Below, one piece after another: positions 45,699 to 55,335 of a stretch of DNA of 64,000 nucleotides. The position numbers were made by a program, and so were the translations under genes. The notes below the pieces were generated by a model. The model worked only from the letters and a program-made list of their open reading frames with translations, had not been told where the DNA came from and searched no databases. Numbering within the stretch: position 1 is the stretch's first letter; each line of letters starts with the position of its first letter. This stretch comes from Glaciimonas sp. CA11.2 (GTDB taxonomy: Bacteria > Pseudomonadota > Gammaproteobacteria > Burkholderiales > Burkholderiaceae_D): assembly GCF_034314045.1 (NCBI RefSeq), contig NZ_JAVIWL010000001.1:2666001-2730000 (forward strand), read 5' to 3'.

Positions 45699-46056
45699 AC
45701 TGGTTACACTAATTTGCGCGATGCTTTGTGATACTTTGCTTAGGCCTAGTCAATCTTTTAACTTACACGCATTATTGACTTTACATAAATCGCCAATTAT
45801 TAACTATTGCGTATTTGCGCACCAATCTTCAACTTTATTATTAACACTTCAAAACATTCCATCTCTATAATTCTTTGTCTGCGCTTATTGCATGATGTAT
45901 TGCACGTTAAGACAGTGAATCCAAAGCCTTCTATTATAACATATGGAGGGACACTTCTCCAATTCAAGAGCATCGCTATATGATCTATAATTTGATGACT
46001 TATCGCGGTTAACGTTCCATTCGCCTGTTTGCGGATGTTGTTTTTAAAGCTGCATG
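45699..46056. other. dnaG-rpoD spacer with internal promoter
   Basis: A 358-base AT-rich spacer between dnaG and rpoD on the minus strand. It has no gene. A promoter candidate lies at 45933-45962; a leader of over 200 bases would follow. Confidence 0.5.
45933..45962 (-). promoter_or_regulatory. Candidate rpoD promoter
   Basis: On the minus strand TTGGAG (45962-45957), an 18-base spacer and a perfect TATAAT (45938-45933). It would start rpoD transcription about 230 bases before the gene, independent of dnaG read-through. Confidence 0.5.
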
Positions 46057-47853
46057 TTAACGCTGTGCCAGTTCGGCTTCGGCTTTGCGACGCAAATGCT
46101 CTTTCTTTAAAGTTAACTCTTGATAACGTTTCCGCTCGTCATCTGTTCCTTGCCACGTTGCTGCTAATTGATTAAGTTCTTCTGTAATAGTCTTCATTTT
46201 GGTCTGATGAATGGCGTCGGTTAATTCCATCCGGGCTGTTTCAATTTCAGATTCCGCTTGAGCTGCTATTTCGGCAATCAGGGATTCGAATTCCGCACCG
46301 CCTTCACGTAAATGTTCGGCAAGCGAGGCAAAATTTGCTTGTGCGCCCATTGTGCGGCTGGCTTCAATCAGTTGCGCTAACATTTCTGCACGGTCTGGCG
46401 CAAAGTTTGCCACTGCTTCCAATGCCGATTCGTCTAACTCAGATGTCAATGACGGATGCGCCACCATCAATCGAATTATCTGTCTTTCAATTCCTACCGG
46501 TGCAGGGCGATTGCCGCGCGGTGGTGCCTGGCGCGCACGGGCAATCGGTTTTACCAATTCGAATAACGATTCGATTTCGGCTGCGGTTGACTGCGTTAAC
46601 TGTGCTAACCCACGAACAATCTGCAATCTGAGGGAAGAGGGCGGCATAATTTGCAGCAGCGGCTTGGCATCAAACTGCGCACGCGCACGCCCCTCAGAAG
46701 TAGTCAAGTCCGCTTCAGCGGTGACTTCATTGAGTAAGAATTGCGACAAAGGCATGGCGTCATGGATTTGTCGCTCAAACGCTTCAGCACCTAATTCACG
46801 TACGTAGCTGTCTGGATCATGTTCTTTTGGTAAAAATAAGAACTTAATAATCTTGTTGTCGCTGGCGTGCGGCAAGCAGGCGTCGAGCGCCCGCCGTGCG
46901 GCACGGCGTCCGGCACCATCTCCATCAAAACTGAAAATAACCTGATCGGTCTGCCTTAATAGCTTGTGGACATGTGTAGGCGTGCAAGCAGTTCCTAGGG
47001 TGGCCACTGCTTGCGGAAAACCTAATTGCGCCAACGCAACTACGTCCATATAACCTTCCGTCACTAATACATAACCAGCATCGCGAATGGCTTGTCGTGC
47101 CTCAAATAAGCCGTATAACTCATTACCCTTCTGAAATAGGGGTGTTTCCGGCGAATTCAAGTATTTCGGCTCTCCGTTACCCATGACGCGACCACCAAAG
47201 CCGATGACCTGACCTTTGGTGTTGCGAATTGGAAACATGATGCGATCACGAAAGCGATCATAACGTTTGCGGTTATTGCCTTCTTCGTCGGTTCGGTCGA
47301 TAACCAATCCGGATTCGACGAGGGCGGTGACTTCGTAATCAGGGAAAACGGTGCGCAGGCTATCCCAGTTGTCTATTGAGTAACCCAATCCAAACTTGGC
47401 AGCAATTTCGCCGGTTAATCCACGGCCTTTTAAATAGGCAACGGCGTTTGGAGCCGTGCGCAAATTTTGTCGATAGAAGTCGCAGGCAATCGTCATGGCT
47501 TCAGATAAGGCCAGACTTTGGGCCTGATAAGCCGCACGTTGCGCCGGTGGAATCTTGTCGTCGCTTTCTGGCACGACCATGCCGACATTTTGGGCTAAAT
47601 CCTTTACTGCTTCGACAAATCCAAGGCCGGAATACTCGATCAGAAACCCAATCGCCGTGCCATGTGCGCCACAGCCAAAGCAGTGATAAAACTGTTTGGT
47701 AGGGCTAACAGTAAAGCTCGGGGATTTTTCGTTGTGAAAAGGACACAAACCCATGAAGTTTGCGCCACCTTTCTTGAGCTGCACATAGCGACCCACCACG
47801 TCGACAATATCAACGCGGGTAAGTAGATCCTGAATAAAGGATTGTGGAATCAC
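46057..47853 (-). CDS. dnaG: DNA primase
   Basis: A 598-residue primase that makes RNA primers at the fork. The N-terminal zinc-binding CPFHNEKSPSFTVSPTKQ and FHCFGCG-like segment (YHCFGCGAHG), the catalytic core and the TOPRIM motif VLVTEGYMDVVAL followed by FSFDGDGAGRRAA are present. The C-terminal 150 residues form the DnaB-binding domain. Start at 47853 (MIPQSFIQDLLTRVDIVDVVG) is the family start. Part of the rpsU-yqeY-dnaG-rpoD block. Confidence 0.96.
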   Translation of the reverse strand: MIPQSFIQDLLTRVDIVDVVGRYVQLKKGGANFMGLCPFHNEKSPSFTVSPTKQFYHCFGCGAHGTAIGFLIEYSGLGFVEAVKDLAQNVGMVVPESDDKIPPAQRAAYQAQSLALSEAMTIACDFYRQNLRTAPNAVAYLKGRGLTGEIAAKFGLGYSIDNWDSLRTVFPDYEVTALVESGLVIDRTDEEGNNRKRYDRFRDRIMFPIRNTKGQVIGFGGRVMGNGEPKYLNSPETPLFQKGNELYGLFEARQAIRDAGYVLVTEGYMDVVALAQLGFPQAVATLGTACTPTHVHKLLRQTDQVIFSFDGDGAGRRAARRALDACLPHASDNKIIKFLFLPKEHDPDSYVRELGAEAFERQIHDAMPLSQFLLNEVTAEADLTTSEGRARAQFDAKPLLQIMPPSSLRLQIVRGLAQLTQSTAAEIESLFELVKPIARARQAPPRGNRPAPVGIERQIIRLMVAHPSLTSELDESALEAVANFAPDRAEMLAQLIEASRTMGAQANFASLAEHLREGGAEFESLIAEIAAQAESEIETARMELTDAIHQTKMKTITEELNQLAATWQGTDDERKRYQELTLKKEHLRRKAEAELAQR

Positions 47854-47911
47854 TGCGGCTAATCTTTTCCGAGTTGGTCGAGTTTTGGTCGAGTGCTAGT
47901 GTGGATCAAAA

Positions 47912-48364
47912 TTAAGCTTTGGGAGATAACGCGACCTTCACGAGCGCGGACACCGCGGTAAGGTCAGCGCGACCGGCTAATTTTGGCTTTAAGATGGCCA
48001 TCACTTTACCCATGTCTTGCGGTCCGGCAGCACCGCTGGCGCTAACGGCTGAGGCAACTTCGGCGTGAATTTCTGCGTCGGATAATCCTGCTGGCATATA
48101 GGCGACAAGGATAATGAGCTCCGCTTTTTCTATATCAGCTAAATCCTGACGATTTCCTGCTTCAAACTGGGTTATCGAGTCCTTGCGCTGCTTGATCATT
48201 TTTTCAATGATGGCGAGAACTTGTGTGTCGGTAACGGTAATCCGTTCATCGACTTCTTTTTGCTTTATGGCGGCAGTGATCAGGCGAATAGTGTTAAGTT
48301 TCGCTGCTTCTTTGGCGCGCATTGCGCCCTTCATGTCTTCGGTAATTTGTTCTTTAAGACCCAT
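47912..48364 (-). CDS. GatB/YqeY domain protein
   Basis: A 150-residue YqeY-type protein homologous to the tRNA-binding tail of GatB. MGLKEQITEDMKGAMRAKEAAKLNTIRLI and the C-terminal GRADLTAVSALVK are typical. A GGAGA ribosome site lies 6 bases before ATG 48364; a longer frame from 48511 is not needed. The gene sits between rpsU and dnaG, a common order. The role is unknown; a link with tRNA or amidotransferase function is suggested by homology. Confidence 0.9.
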   Translation of the reverse strand: MGLKEQITEDMKGAMRAKEAAKLNTIRLITAAIKQKEVDERITVTDTQVLAIIEKMIKQRKDSITQFEAGNRQDLADIEKAELIILVAYMPAGLSDAEIHAEVASAVSASGAAGPQDMGKVMAILKPKLAGRADLTAVSALVKVALSPKA

Positions 48365-48581
48365 GTGATTCTCCAAGGTGAAATCAATAGACTTTTTCTG
48401 AACCTGCTGCGCTTGGCAGTGGTGACAATCCTCATGTACCCAGGCAACTAAACTATCGTTAGGCAGGATTCCGTGCGCATCGTTTTCACGAGGCTTTCTA
48501 CGGTCCGGCAAGAAGTCTAATTAACAAGTCTAAAACAAGCCTAGTTAAATTAGGCTAAATAAGTAAGTCTGATAAATGGGA

Positions 48582-48614
48582 AAACCCGCTGCGGAACAAC
48601 ACCGGAGCGGGTTT
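48582..48614 (-). terminator. Hairpin after rpsU
   Basis: AAACCCGCT, a 15-base loop and AGCGGGTTT form a 9-bp stem, followed on the minus strand by TTTTCCC-like bases. It lies 40 bases after the rpsU stop and probably attenuates or ends the rpsU transcript before yqeY. Confidence 0.7.
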
Positions 48615-48654
48615 GTAATTCTTGTCTTGCCACCGCAATAAACGCGGTGAAGAA

Positions 48655-48867
48655 TCAGTACAGCTTTTTCGGCAATTGCTGGCTGCGGATGCGTTTGTAA
48701 TGACGCTTCACTGCAGCTGCTAGCTTACGCTTACGTTCAGCTGTCGGCTTCTCGTAAAACTCGCGCGCGCGCAACTCGGTCAATAGACCTGTTTTTTCGA
48801 TGGTGCGCTTGAAGCGACGCATTGCGACTTCGAACGGCTCGTTTTCTTTAAGACGAATTGTGGTCAT
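48655..48867 (-). CDS. rpsU: 30S ribosomal protein S21
   Basis: A 70-residue basic ribosomal protein. [28 protein letters not shown] and the [24 protein letters not shown] tail match bS21 fully. It is the first gene of the macromolecular synthesis cluster. It has normal length and start. Confidence 0.96.
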   Translation of the reverse strand: MTTIRLKENEPFEVAMRRFKRTIEKTGLLTELRAREFYEKPTAERKRKLAAAVKRHYKRIRSQQLPKKLY

Positions 48868-49059
48868 GTAAATTCAAACCATGGTTAAATTGGGAAGAGG
48901 GCGATTATAGCAGGGGAAATCAATAAAGGGAAGCGCTCTGATATTCCCTAATCGAAGGTAAGTGCAAATGCGCCACAATTAGTGGCAATTCAGAACTAAC
49001 TTTCGCTATTCTATATTTTTTTCGCCATATAGACATTGAAATTGGAGGGCAGTCCGAAA

Positions 49060-50256
49060 TTAAAAAGACATTCCTGCCGCCGTTGCCGAAGCCCATGCCC
49101 ATTGAAAGTTATAACCACCGAGCCAGCCCGTGACGTCTACCGCCTCGCCAATAAAGTGGAGTCCGGGTACTTTATTGACCATCATGCTTTGTTGCGACAA
49201 TTCGCGCGTGTCTACGCCGCCAAGCGTGACTTCAGCTTTACGGTAGCCCTCCGAGCCGTTGGGAGTGATCTCCCAGCGATTGATGGCGTCGCTCAGTGTG
49301 CGCAGCATACGGTCTGGAGTGTCGGCAATCCGCGCTGTCGGATCAATACCATTGGCCTCTAAAAGCCCTACGGCCAGACGATTCGGTAGCCATTGGGAAA
49401 ATAAATTACTAAAATTCTTCTTGATAGACGTTTTGCCAGCGATCAAGGTCTCGGCAATATCAATTTCAGGTAACAAATTCAGGTTGAGTGGTTGCCCCGG
49501 TTGCCAAAAACTTGAAATTTGTAAAATGGCAGGCCCGGATAAGCCGCGATGCGTGAAAAGCAGGTCTTCTTTAAAGAAACCACGGGATTTTTTGTCGCCG
49601 GCTTCGACTTCAACTGGCAACGCTATTCCTGCGAGTGGCAAAAACGGTTGCCAACCAGCAGCATCAAATGTCAGTGGAACAAGGCCGGGACGCGGCGGAA
49701 TCATTTTTAGGCCGAACTGTTGCGCGATACGATATGCAAAATCAGTCGCGCCAATCTTGGGAATTGATAACCCTCCAGTGGCGATGACGACATTCGCTGC
49801 GAGTATTTCTCCGATACCGGTATCGAGCCGAAATAAATCACCTTCTTTACCAATACTGGCAACACTGCAAGGCATGCGCCAACTAACGTTGCCGAGTTCA
49901 CATTCGGCTTTCAGCATGGCAATAATTTGCTCTGCCGAGTCGTCGCAAAATAGTTGTCCCTTATGCTTTTCGTGATAGCCAATACGATAGCGTTTTACCA
50001 GGTTAATGAAATCCTGCGGGCTATATCGGGATAATGCACTTTTGCAAAAGTGTGGATTTTGTGAAAGGTAATGCTGTGGTGCGGCAGCGGCGTTGGTGAA
50101 GTTGCAGCGACCACCACCAGAAATGCGGATTTTTTCCGCCAACTTTGGAGCGTGGTCAATCAGGACTACTTTTTTCCCTCGCTGACCTGCTACAGCGGCA
50201 CACATCATGCCTGCAGCACCGGCGCCAATTACGGCGACATCGAATTGTTTTGCCAT
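49060..50256 (-). CDS. HI0933/YhiN-type FAD-dependent oxidoreductase
   Basis: A 398-residue flavoprotein of the HI0933/YhiN family, often named aminoacetone oxidase-like. The FAD-binding VIGAGAAGMMCAAVAG loop is at residues 8-22; GGGRCNFTNA and the C-terminal GEAVDVTGWLGGYNFQWAW are diagnostic. The reaction is not established for the family. It lies 54 bases after the ligase gene at 50310 on the same strand and may be co-transcribed with it. Confidence 0.92.
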   Translation of the reverse strand: MAKQFDVAVIGAGAAGMMCAAVAGQRGKKVVLIDHAPKLAEKIRISGGGRCNFTNAAAAPQHYLSQNPHFCKSALSRYSPQDFINLVKRYRIGYHEKHKGQLFCDDSAEQIIAMLKAECELGNVSWRMPCSVASIGKEGDLFRLDTGIGEILAANVVIATGGLSIPKIGATDFAYRIAQQFGLKMIPPRPGLVPLTFDAAGWQPFLPLAGIALPVEVEAGDKKSRGFFKEDLLFTHRGLSGPAILQISSFWQPGQPLNLNLLPEIDIAETLIAGKTSIKKNFSNLFSQWLPNRLAVGLLEANGIDPTARIADTPDRMLRTLSDAINRWEITPNGSEGYRKAEVTLGGVDTRELSQQSMMVNKVPGLHFIGEAVDVTGWLGGYNFQWAWASATAAGMSF

Positions 50257-50309
50257 TACTTTTTGGTATTTTTGTTGTGTGTATGTTGCGTATTTTCAAT
50301 ATTTTTTGA

Positions 50310-51497
50310 TTATTGAAAGTACGGTGGAGGCGTTAGACCCATCCATAATTCTGAGGACAGTCGCATCATGTCATTTAATGAGCCGCGTTGGGCAAACGTT
50401 TTGCGCAACCAGCCAGCATCGCTAAGGCGCTCATTGGCCATATTGGCTAAACGTTTGAGTGATGATCGCTCGGCTTCGTTTTGAGTGTAACGGTCAAGAT
50501 CTTTTAAATGTGTCAGCAAATGGGCGTGAATAGATTGTTTGGTAGATGTGGCTAATGTCTCTCCATGGATCGCGTAGGAACCATTTAGCCCGTAGCGACT
50601 GGCTTCAAAGCGGTTGAATTCATAGAGAAGATAAAAGTCGTTACGTATCACAAAAGGTCGCTCGGTCAATATCCAGCGCGCTAGTAGTTGTGCATAGCAA
50701 CCCAGATGGGCGGCATGTTCGATGGTGAGTGGCGTGTCGCAAACGCGAATTTCAACCGTGCCGTATTCTGGTTTTGGTCGGATATCCCAGTAAAAATCTT
50801 TCATACTGCCGATGATGCCCATTTGGAGCAACTCGTTGTAATACCGTTCAAATTCTGTCCACCGATGCATGACTGGCGCGGTACCCGATAGTGGAAACGC
50901 ACGGACTACATTGCTACGCGACGATTCGAATTGCGTGTCTGCGCCTTGATAGTATGGGGAGGCGGCAGAGAGGGCAATAAAATGGGGGACAAATCGCGAG
51001 AAGGCATGGGTTAAATAGAGGGCATCGTCGCCATTCGGTACACCGATGTGAATATGTTGACCGAATACAGTGAAAGATTTGGCGAGATAACCATATTTTT
51101 CATACAAGTGATTAAATCGTTCACTTGGCGTAATACGTTGTTCGTTCCAGTGTTGAAATGGATGAGCGCCACCGCCGGAGACATCGATATTGAGGTACTG
51201 TGCGCCTTTGTTGAGGGCCGCGCGCAGTACTTTTAGTTCTTCTATCAAAGAGTCTACGCTGGTGTGGATGTCGGAATTGAGCTCGATCATGCCCTGGGTT
51301 ACTTCCAGTTTGATTTGCTTTTGCAAATCGCGTGGCTCAATCCAGGTCAGCAAATCTACCGCGTCGCTAGCGAGATTGTAATTACGTCGATTGACAAGTT
51401 GCAACTCCAGCTCGATTCCCATCGTATATGGGGTCGAGGAGGTAAATGGTAATATTTCCGGGTTTGCCGGAGCGTTTAGATCGTCGGATTCAACCAT
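50310..51497 (-). CDS. YbdK-type carboxylate-amine ligase
   Basis: A 395-residue member of the glutamate-cysteine ligase family 2 (YbdK, PF04107-type). TMGIELELQLVN carries the metal-binding Glu pair; GQHIHIGVPNGDDAL and WDIRPKPEYGTVEIRVCD are signatures. E. coli YbdK has weak glutamate-cysteine ligase activity; the true role is uncertain. A class I gshA also exists at 5053-6642, so this is probably not the main glutathione enzyme. The antiporter gene lies 117 bases upstream. Confidence 0.9.
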   Translation of the reverse strand: MVESDDLNAPANPEILPFTSSTPYTMGIELELQLVNRRNYNLASDAVDLLTWIEPRDLQKQIKLEVTQGMIELNSDIHTSVDSLIEELKVLRAALNKGAQYLNIDVSGGGAHPFQHWNEQRITPSERFNHLYEKYGYLAKSFTVFGQHIHIGVPNGDDALYLTHAFSRFVPHFIALSAASPYYQGADTQFESSRSNVVRAFPLSGTAPVMHRWTEFERYYNELLQMGIIGSMKDFYWDIRPKPEYGTVEIRVCDTPLTIEHAAHLGCYAQLLARWILTERPFVIRNDFYLLYEFNRFEASRYGLNGSYAIHGETLATSTKQSIHAHLLTHLKDLDRYTQNEAERSSLKRLANMANERLSDAGWLRKTFAQRGSLNDMMRLSSELWMGLTPPPYFQ

Positions 51498-51614
51498 GTT
51501 TTTTCTCCGTTGGCCTTATACCGGCCAACAATTGTGTAACCTGAATTGGGTAGTTGGATAGGTCTGAGTGTGCATTTTTTAGATAAAACGCAGGGTCAAT
51601 TGCCGAATTCAGGT

Positions 51615-52823
51615 TTAACCTTCGCGTCCACTTTCGCCAGATTTGATCAGGGCAAATTGTGTCGCTATGGGACCAAATAGTTCCAGCACGATCAGGCAAC
51701 CTGCTAGCAGCGGAAGGACGTCCGCAGTCGTATGCGGATAAAGATAAGAAATAGTTTGCATCAAGCCAAGGCCCGCCTCTGTCATTGGTAACGTTGCGAG
51801 TGTTATCAATCCTGCTTGTTTCCATTTCATTCTGGCGAAATGCGCAAAAGTGAATACGCCGCAAGCCATTGCGAGGAAGCGGGCGCCAATTAATACCATC
51901 ACCGATGTGCCGACCATCGATAGATCGGTCAGGCGAATCGATGCGCCGATAGAGACAAATAACATGACGATAAATAACTCGTTGGCGATGCCAAATTCCA
52001 ACTCCATCAAATCGTATTGATGATCGAGGTTTTTTGACATAATCGCGAAGACGAGCATCGTCAGCAATACAGGTAGTTGTAAGGCATGTGCGGCACCGAT
52101 CGCCAGCGAGATAACGGCAATGACGAGTACGAACTGACGACTTGGTTGGCGACCTAGTAAGCGTGCCAGCGGAATCATCAGCCGGTAGGTGGCATACGCC
52201 AGCAGCAACGATCCAACGAGTGAATAAGCGGTGTGCGCTGCTAAGGTTAAGAAGGGCGTGCCTTCATGCGCGATGATTGGCAGTAGGGCGTAGGCAACGA
52301 GAATGGCGACAAAATTATTCAGTGCGGTCATTGCTGCCAGGCGCCGTGTCACCTGACCTTCTGCTTTAAGGTCTCTTAAGACGACGATAATAACGGCCGG
52401 TGCGGTGGCGATGGCGAGGACGCCACCCAGCATTGCGACGACTTTTGACGTGCCGACCCAGATTAGCGCGCTGCTGACGAAGCCAAAGCAGAGTGCTGAA
52501 CTTAATAAGACTGTGGCAGTTAGCCATTTTTCGCGCCGCAGCCAGCCAATGTCTACGTAACGGCCAAGTTGATAGACGACCAGTGCAACTGCAATATCGG
52601 CAAAAATATTTGCTAATTTTAGTACATCGCCAGAAAGCAGATTAAGACCACCAACGCCAAGAATAAATCCGACGACCAGATAGCCCGTAATTCGTGGAAC
52701 CCAAGGGGTTTTTGTTGCTATATAGCCGCCCAGCAATCCGAATAACAGCAAGCTGCCAAATAGCAGTAGTGCATTCCACTGTATCGGGTCTGCTAAGGCA
52801 AGGGACGGAAGAGCCCAATCCAT
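51615..52823 (-). CDS. Kef-type cation:proton antiporter
   Basis: A 402-residue integral membrane protein of the CPA2 (KefB/NapA-like) family with about 12 hydrophobic segments. It lacks the C-terminal TrkA-N domain of full Kef systems. GGYIATKTPWVPRITGYLVVG and GGVLAIATAPAVIIVV are typical of the core. It should exchange Na+ or K+ for protons at the inner membrane. The start at 52823 gives a short periplasmic N-terminus and a first segment at residues 16-35. The downstream neighbours are the ligase and flavoprotein genes. Confidence 0.88.
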   Translation of the reverse strand: MDWALPSLALADPIQWNALLLFGSLLLFGLLGGYIATKTPWVPRITGYLVVGFILGVGGLNLLSGDVLKLANIFADIAVALVVYQLGRYVDIGWLRREKWLTATVLLSSALCFGFVSSALIWVGTSKVVAMLGGVLAIATAPAVIIVVLRDLKAEGQVTRRLAAMTALNNFVAILVAYALLPIIAHEGTPFLTLAAHTAYSLVGSLLLAYATYRLMIPLARLLGRQPSRQFVLVIAVISLAIGAAHALQLPVLLTMLVFAIMSKNLDHQYDLMELEFGIANELFIVMLFVSIGASIRLTDLSMVGTSVMVLIGARFLAMACGVFTFAHFARMKWKQAGLITLATLPMTEAGLGLMQTISYLYPHTTADVLPLLAGCLIVLELFGPIATQFALIKSGESGREG

Positions 52824-53211
52824 AGATACTCCCGGAGGTTAGTTTTGCTGATCTTATGCCAATCGCAATCTTTAAAGTTAGCGATAAAGTGTGGCGCAAG
52901 AAGCTGATTATGGAGAACAAACGATTAACTGCATTGCTGCAGAATTAACGCAGAATTTAATCTAGATTGAAAGAATCTGAACTATGCGAAATACCTGAGG
53001 AAAACCAAGTCTTAGCAGCGGGGTGATGGTTTTTTGATTACATCTATTATAATAAGTACGTCGCATTGGCTTGCTCCTGAAATCATGGAAGGACATTTCT
53101 GGACTTTACCCTCGTGAATAAGATATTCGTGCGTTAAATCATTAACGATTTGTCAGTTTTTATCTGAGTTGGTTCCATATTTGCACTATTTTGGTACGCT
53201 TGTAGTGCGAC
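52824..53211. other. Intergenic region, nothing recognised
   Basis: A 388-base AT-rich spacer between two minus-strand genes. It should hold the antiporter promoter and the end of the ybiB transcript. I see no gene, strong hairpin or repeat. A TATAAT at 53048-53053 lacks a properly spaced -35. Confidence 0.4.
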
Positions 53212-54228
53212 TTAAGGCAAAAATGGTAGTGAAGTTTGCCTGAGTTTAAGTATTTTGCAAACCTCTTTGCAATGCGAGACCTGTTCCAGGATCGGTTTTG
53301 GTATTGCAATTCGACCATCTAACGCGTCGTTTATCCAGAGCGCTGTCACACTTGCATCGCGTTCTACGGGTAGGGCAGGGATTTCTTCAGCAACGTTTTG
53401 TTTTTCTACCAACGTGCTTTGTGTGCCAAGGTGAAACCATTCTATTTGCTGTGCCCTTTTTGCATTGGCGACCGTTTCGCCCTCGGTACCACGCATGAGA
53501 AAAACATCGCCTCGTTCTGCTGCTGCGGTAGTTTTAAAATAGGTACTCAGCATGGCCAGATATTCTGGGTGCGTGTAAGAAGTCAGGCGCAAGGCCGGCG
53601 CGCTGAATGGTTGCATAATTTTTACTAACGTGTGTGTCGAGTTGCGTACACCCAAAACACGGCGCATTTCTAGCAAACGCGACATTTTTGGTGCTAGGGC
53701 GGCGATTGGCATAAAAGCGGGTTGAAGCCGTGCAAAACGTTGCGTTGCTTCATCGATGCTGGTGGCGTGCGTTTGTCCAAGTGCGGTAAAAATTTCTGCT
53801 GTGGTGATTCTTCCCGGGTCGGTGAGTACGCCATGCACCAGGACGGGAATACCTTCGCGGGCTAGCAATAACGCCAGTAAGGGCGTGAGATTGGCCATAT
53901 GACGGGCGCCGTTGTAACTGGGAATGACCACCGGCGCGTAAATTGATGATCCGGTTACACCTTCAGTTTCGGGAGCGGTCGGTAACGTCGGAAAGGAAGC
54001 TTCAGCGGCGTCGAGAAAACCGGCAATTTCATCTACTGATTCGCCCTTGATGCGCATTGCCAGCAAAATACCGCCCATTTCCAGATCAGAGACACGACCA
54101 TCCAACATGGCAGTATAGAGATCGTAGGCATCCGAGCGAGAAAGGCTGCGCGCACCGTCTTTTCCACGTCCGATTTCCTTGATGAAGCGGGCTGCTTTGA
54201 ATGGCTCTTGTAATGTTGTGTTTTGCAT
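53212..54228 (-). CDS. ybiB: YbiB/TrpD2-family nucleic-acid-binding protein
   Basis: A 338-residue homologue of anthranilate phosphoribosyltransferase of the YbiB (TrpD2) type. FIKEIGRGKDGARSLSRSDAYDLYTAML is the typical start; VLVHGVLTDPGRITTAEIF and RRVLGVRNSTHTLVKIM follow. The family has the TrpD fold but binds nucleic acid and lacks TrpD activity. An upstream ATG at 54243 adds MSHCH and is also possible. It stands alone between an antiporter gene and the divergent sigma factor gene. Confidence 0.88.
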   Translation of the reverse strand: MQNTTLQEPFKAARFIKEIGRGKDGARSLSRSDAYDLYTAMLDGRVSDLEMGGILLAMRIKGESVDEIAGFLDAAEASFPTLPTAPETEGVTGSSIYAPVVIPSYNGARHMANLTPLLALLLAREGIPVLVHGVLTDPGRITTAEIFTALGQTHATSIDEATQRFARLQPAFMPIAALAPKMSRLLEMRRVLGVRNSTHTLVKIMQPFSAPALRLTSYTHPEYLAMLSTYFKTTAAAERGDVFLMRGTEGETVANAKRAQQIEWFHLGTQSTLVEKQNVAEEIPALPVERDASVTALWINDALDGRIAIPKPILEQVSHCKEVCKILKLRQTSLPFLP

Positions 54229-54243
54229 ATGGCAATGTGACAA

Positions 54244-54563
54244 TGTCAGTAAAGAAGGGTTGAATAATGCCCAAATAATGTGTAAGGCGACTGACGGTAT
54301 TGCAAAGTAATTAACTATTAAAACGAATGAATTTGTCGACTAATTTTGATGACAAGGCGCTATCGGTTGCATCACAGTCAGGTAAAATCAGGCTTCTAAT
54401 TGATCAATCTCGTCGATGTTGTCGATCAAGCGTTTGAATACGTTGTGTGTACAAATGCTTATTTGTAGACATCATAGCGTCATTCGTGAGGTCGTTTATA
54501 TGTCTTCGCATGGTCTTTGTGCCATGACTGTGTGCTATCAGTCACTCTTTTTTTGGATCAAAC
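54244..54563. promoter_or_regulatory. Divergent region ybiB / ECF sigma gene
   Basis: A 320-base spacer with promoters for both divergent genes expected. Nothing beyond AT-rich sequence and a short TTGATCAA-like palindrome near 54400 is seen. Confidence 0.35.
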
Positions 54564-55133
54564 ATGGCAATTGACCCCCGCGATCTAGAGGCTCTGCGCT
54601 CACCGTTGTTAAGATTTGCGCAACTTCAGTTACGCAACACCAGTTTGGCAGAAGACGCTGTCTCGGAAACCATCGTCGCGGTGATGGAACATCCTGATCG
54701 ATTTCAGCAGCAATCTTCCCTCAAAACCTATGTTATCGGTATTCTGAAACACAAATTGATTGATCAGTTGCGACGTGGCAAGCGCGAGATCCAACTTACT
54801 GATGATCCTTATGATGATCGCAGTGATGCAGATATGGTGGATGCATTGTTCAACAGCCGAGATCACGCAACTGAAGCAATGCCCGATTGGGGAAATCCAG
54901 ATCAGACACTGGAGCGCAAGGAATTTTTTGATATTTTGCAGTTGTGTATAGACAAGTTGCCAGCCAAAACAGGGCGTATTTTTATGATGCGCGAATGGTT
55001 GGAGTTGGACACCGACGCGATCTGCAAGGAACTGGATATTACTACTGCCAACGCGTGGGTGCTGTTGTACCGGGCACGTACGCGCTTGCGCGAATGTCTG
55101 CAAATTAATTGGTTTGGTATTCATCCCGCGTAG
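54564..55133 (+). CDS. ECF-type RNA polymerase sigma factor
   Basis: A 189-residue sigma factor with region 2 (residues about 15-75: LLRFAQLQLRNTSLAEDAVSETIVAVM, SLKTYVIGILKHKLIDQLRRG) and region 4 (residues 125-180: CIDKLPAKTGRIFMMREWLELDTDAICKELDITTANAWVLLYRARTRL). It belongs to an RpoE-like group common in Burkholderiales. Between the regions is an acidic linker. A zinc-finger protein gene lies 202 bases downstream and is the probable anti-sigma or co-factor. The inducing signal is unknown, possibly oxidative stress. Confidence 0.9.
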   Translation: MAIDPRDLEALRSPLLRFAQLQLRNTSLAEDAVSETIVAVMEHPDRFQQQSSLKTYVIGILKHKLIDQLRRGKREIQLTDDPYDDRSDADMVDALFNSRDHATEAMPDWGNPDQTLERKEFFDILQLCIDKLPAKTGRIFMMREWLELDTDAICKELDITTANAWVLLYRARTRLRECLQINWFGIHPA

Positions 55134-55335
55134 CGATCGGATAATAGTGTAGTGCCATAAAGTATGGTGTTGTAGTGTGACGTGTTATTTGTTGTTATTA
55201 GTACATGTATTTAATCGACAGATATTGCAATTAGATGTAATTTTCGCGGCGTTTCCACGACTACAATTTATGCGTTCTTGTCTTCATGTGTACTTGATGC
55301 GTTTTTTTACTGACCTTTATTCCAATAAATAAAAT

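Noticed and set aside
49259..49975. Plus-strand frame of 238 residues opposite the HI0933-type gene
   Set aside because: The minus frame is a complete flavoprotein with diagnostic motifs, so this is its antisense.
53034..53053. Promoter TTGATT...TATAAT
   Set aside because: The spacing between the boxes is only 8 bases and no gene follows on the plus strand.
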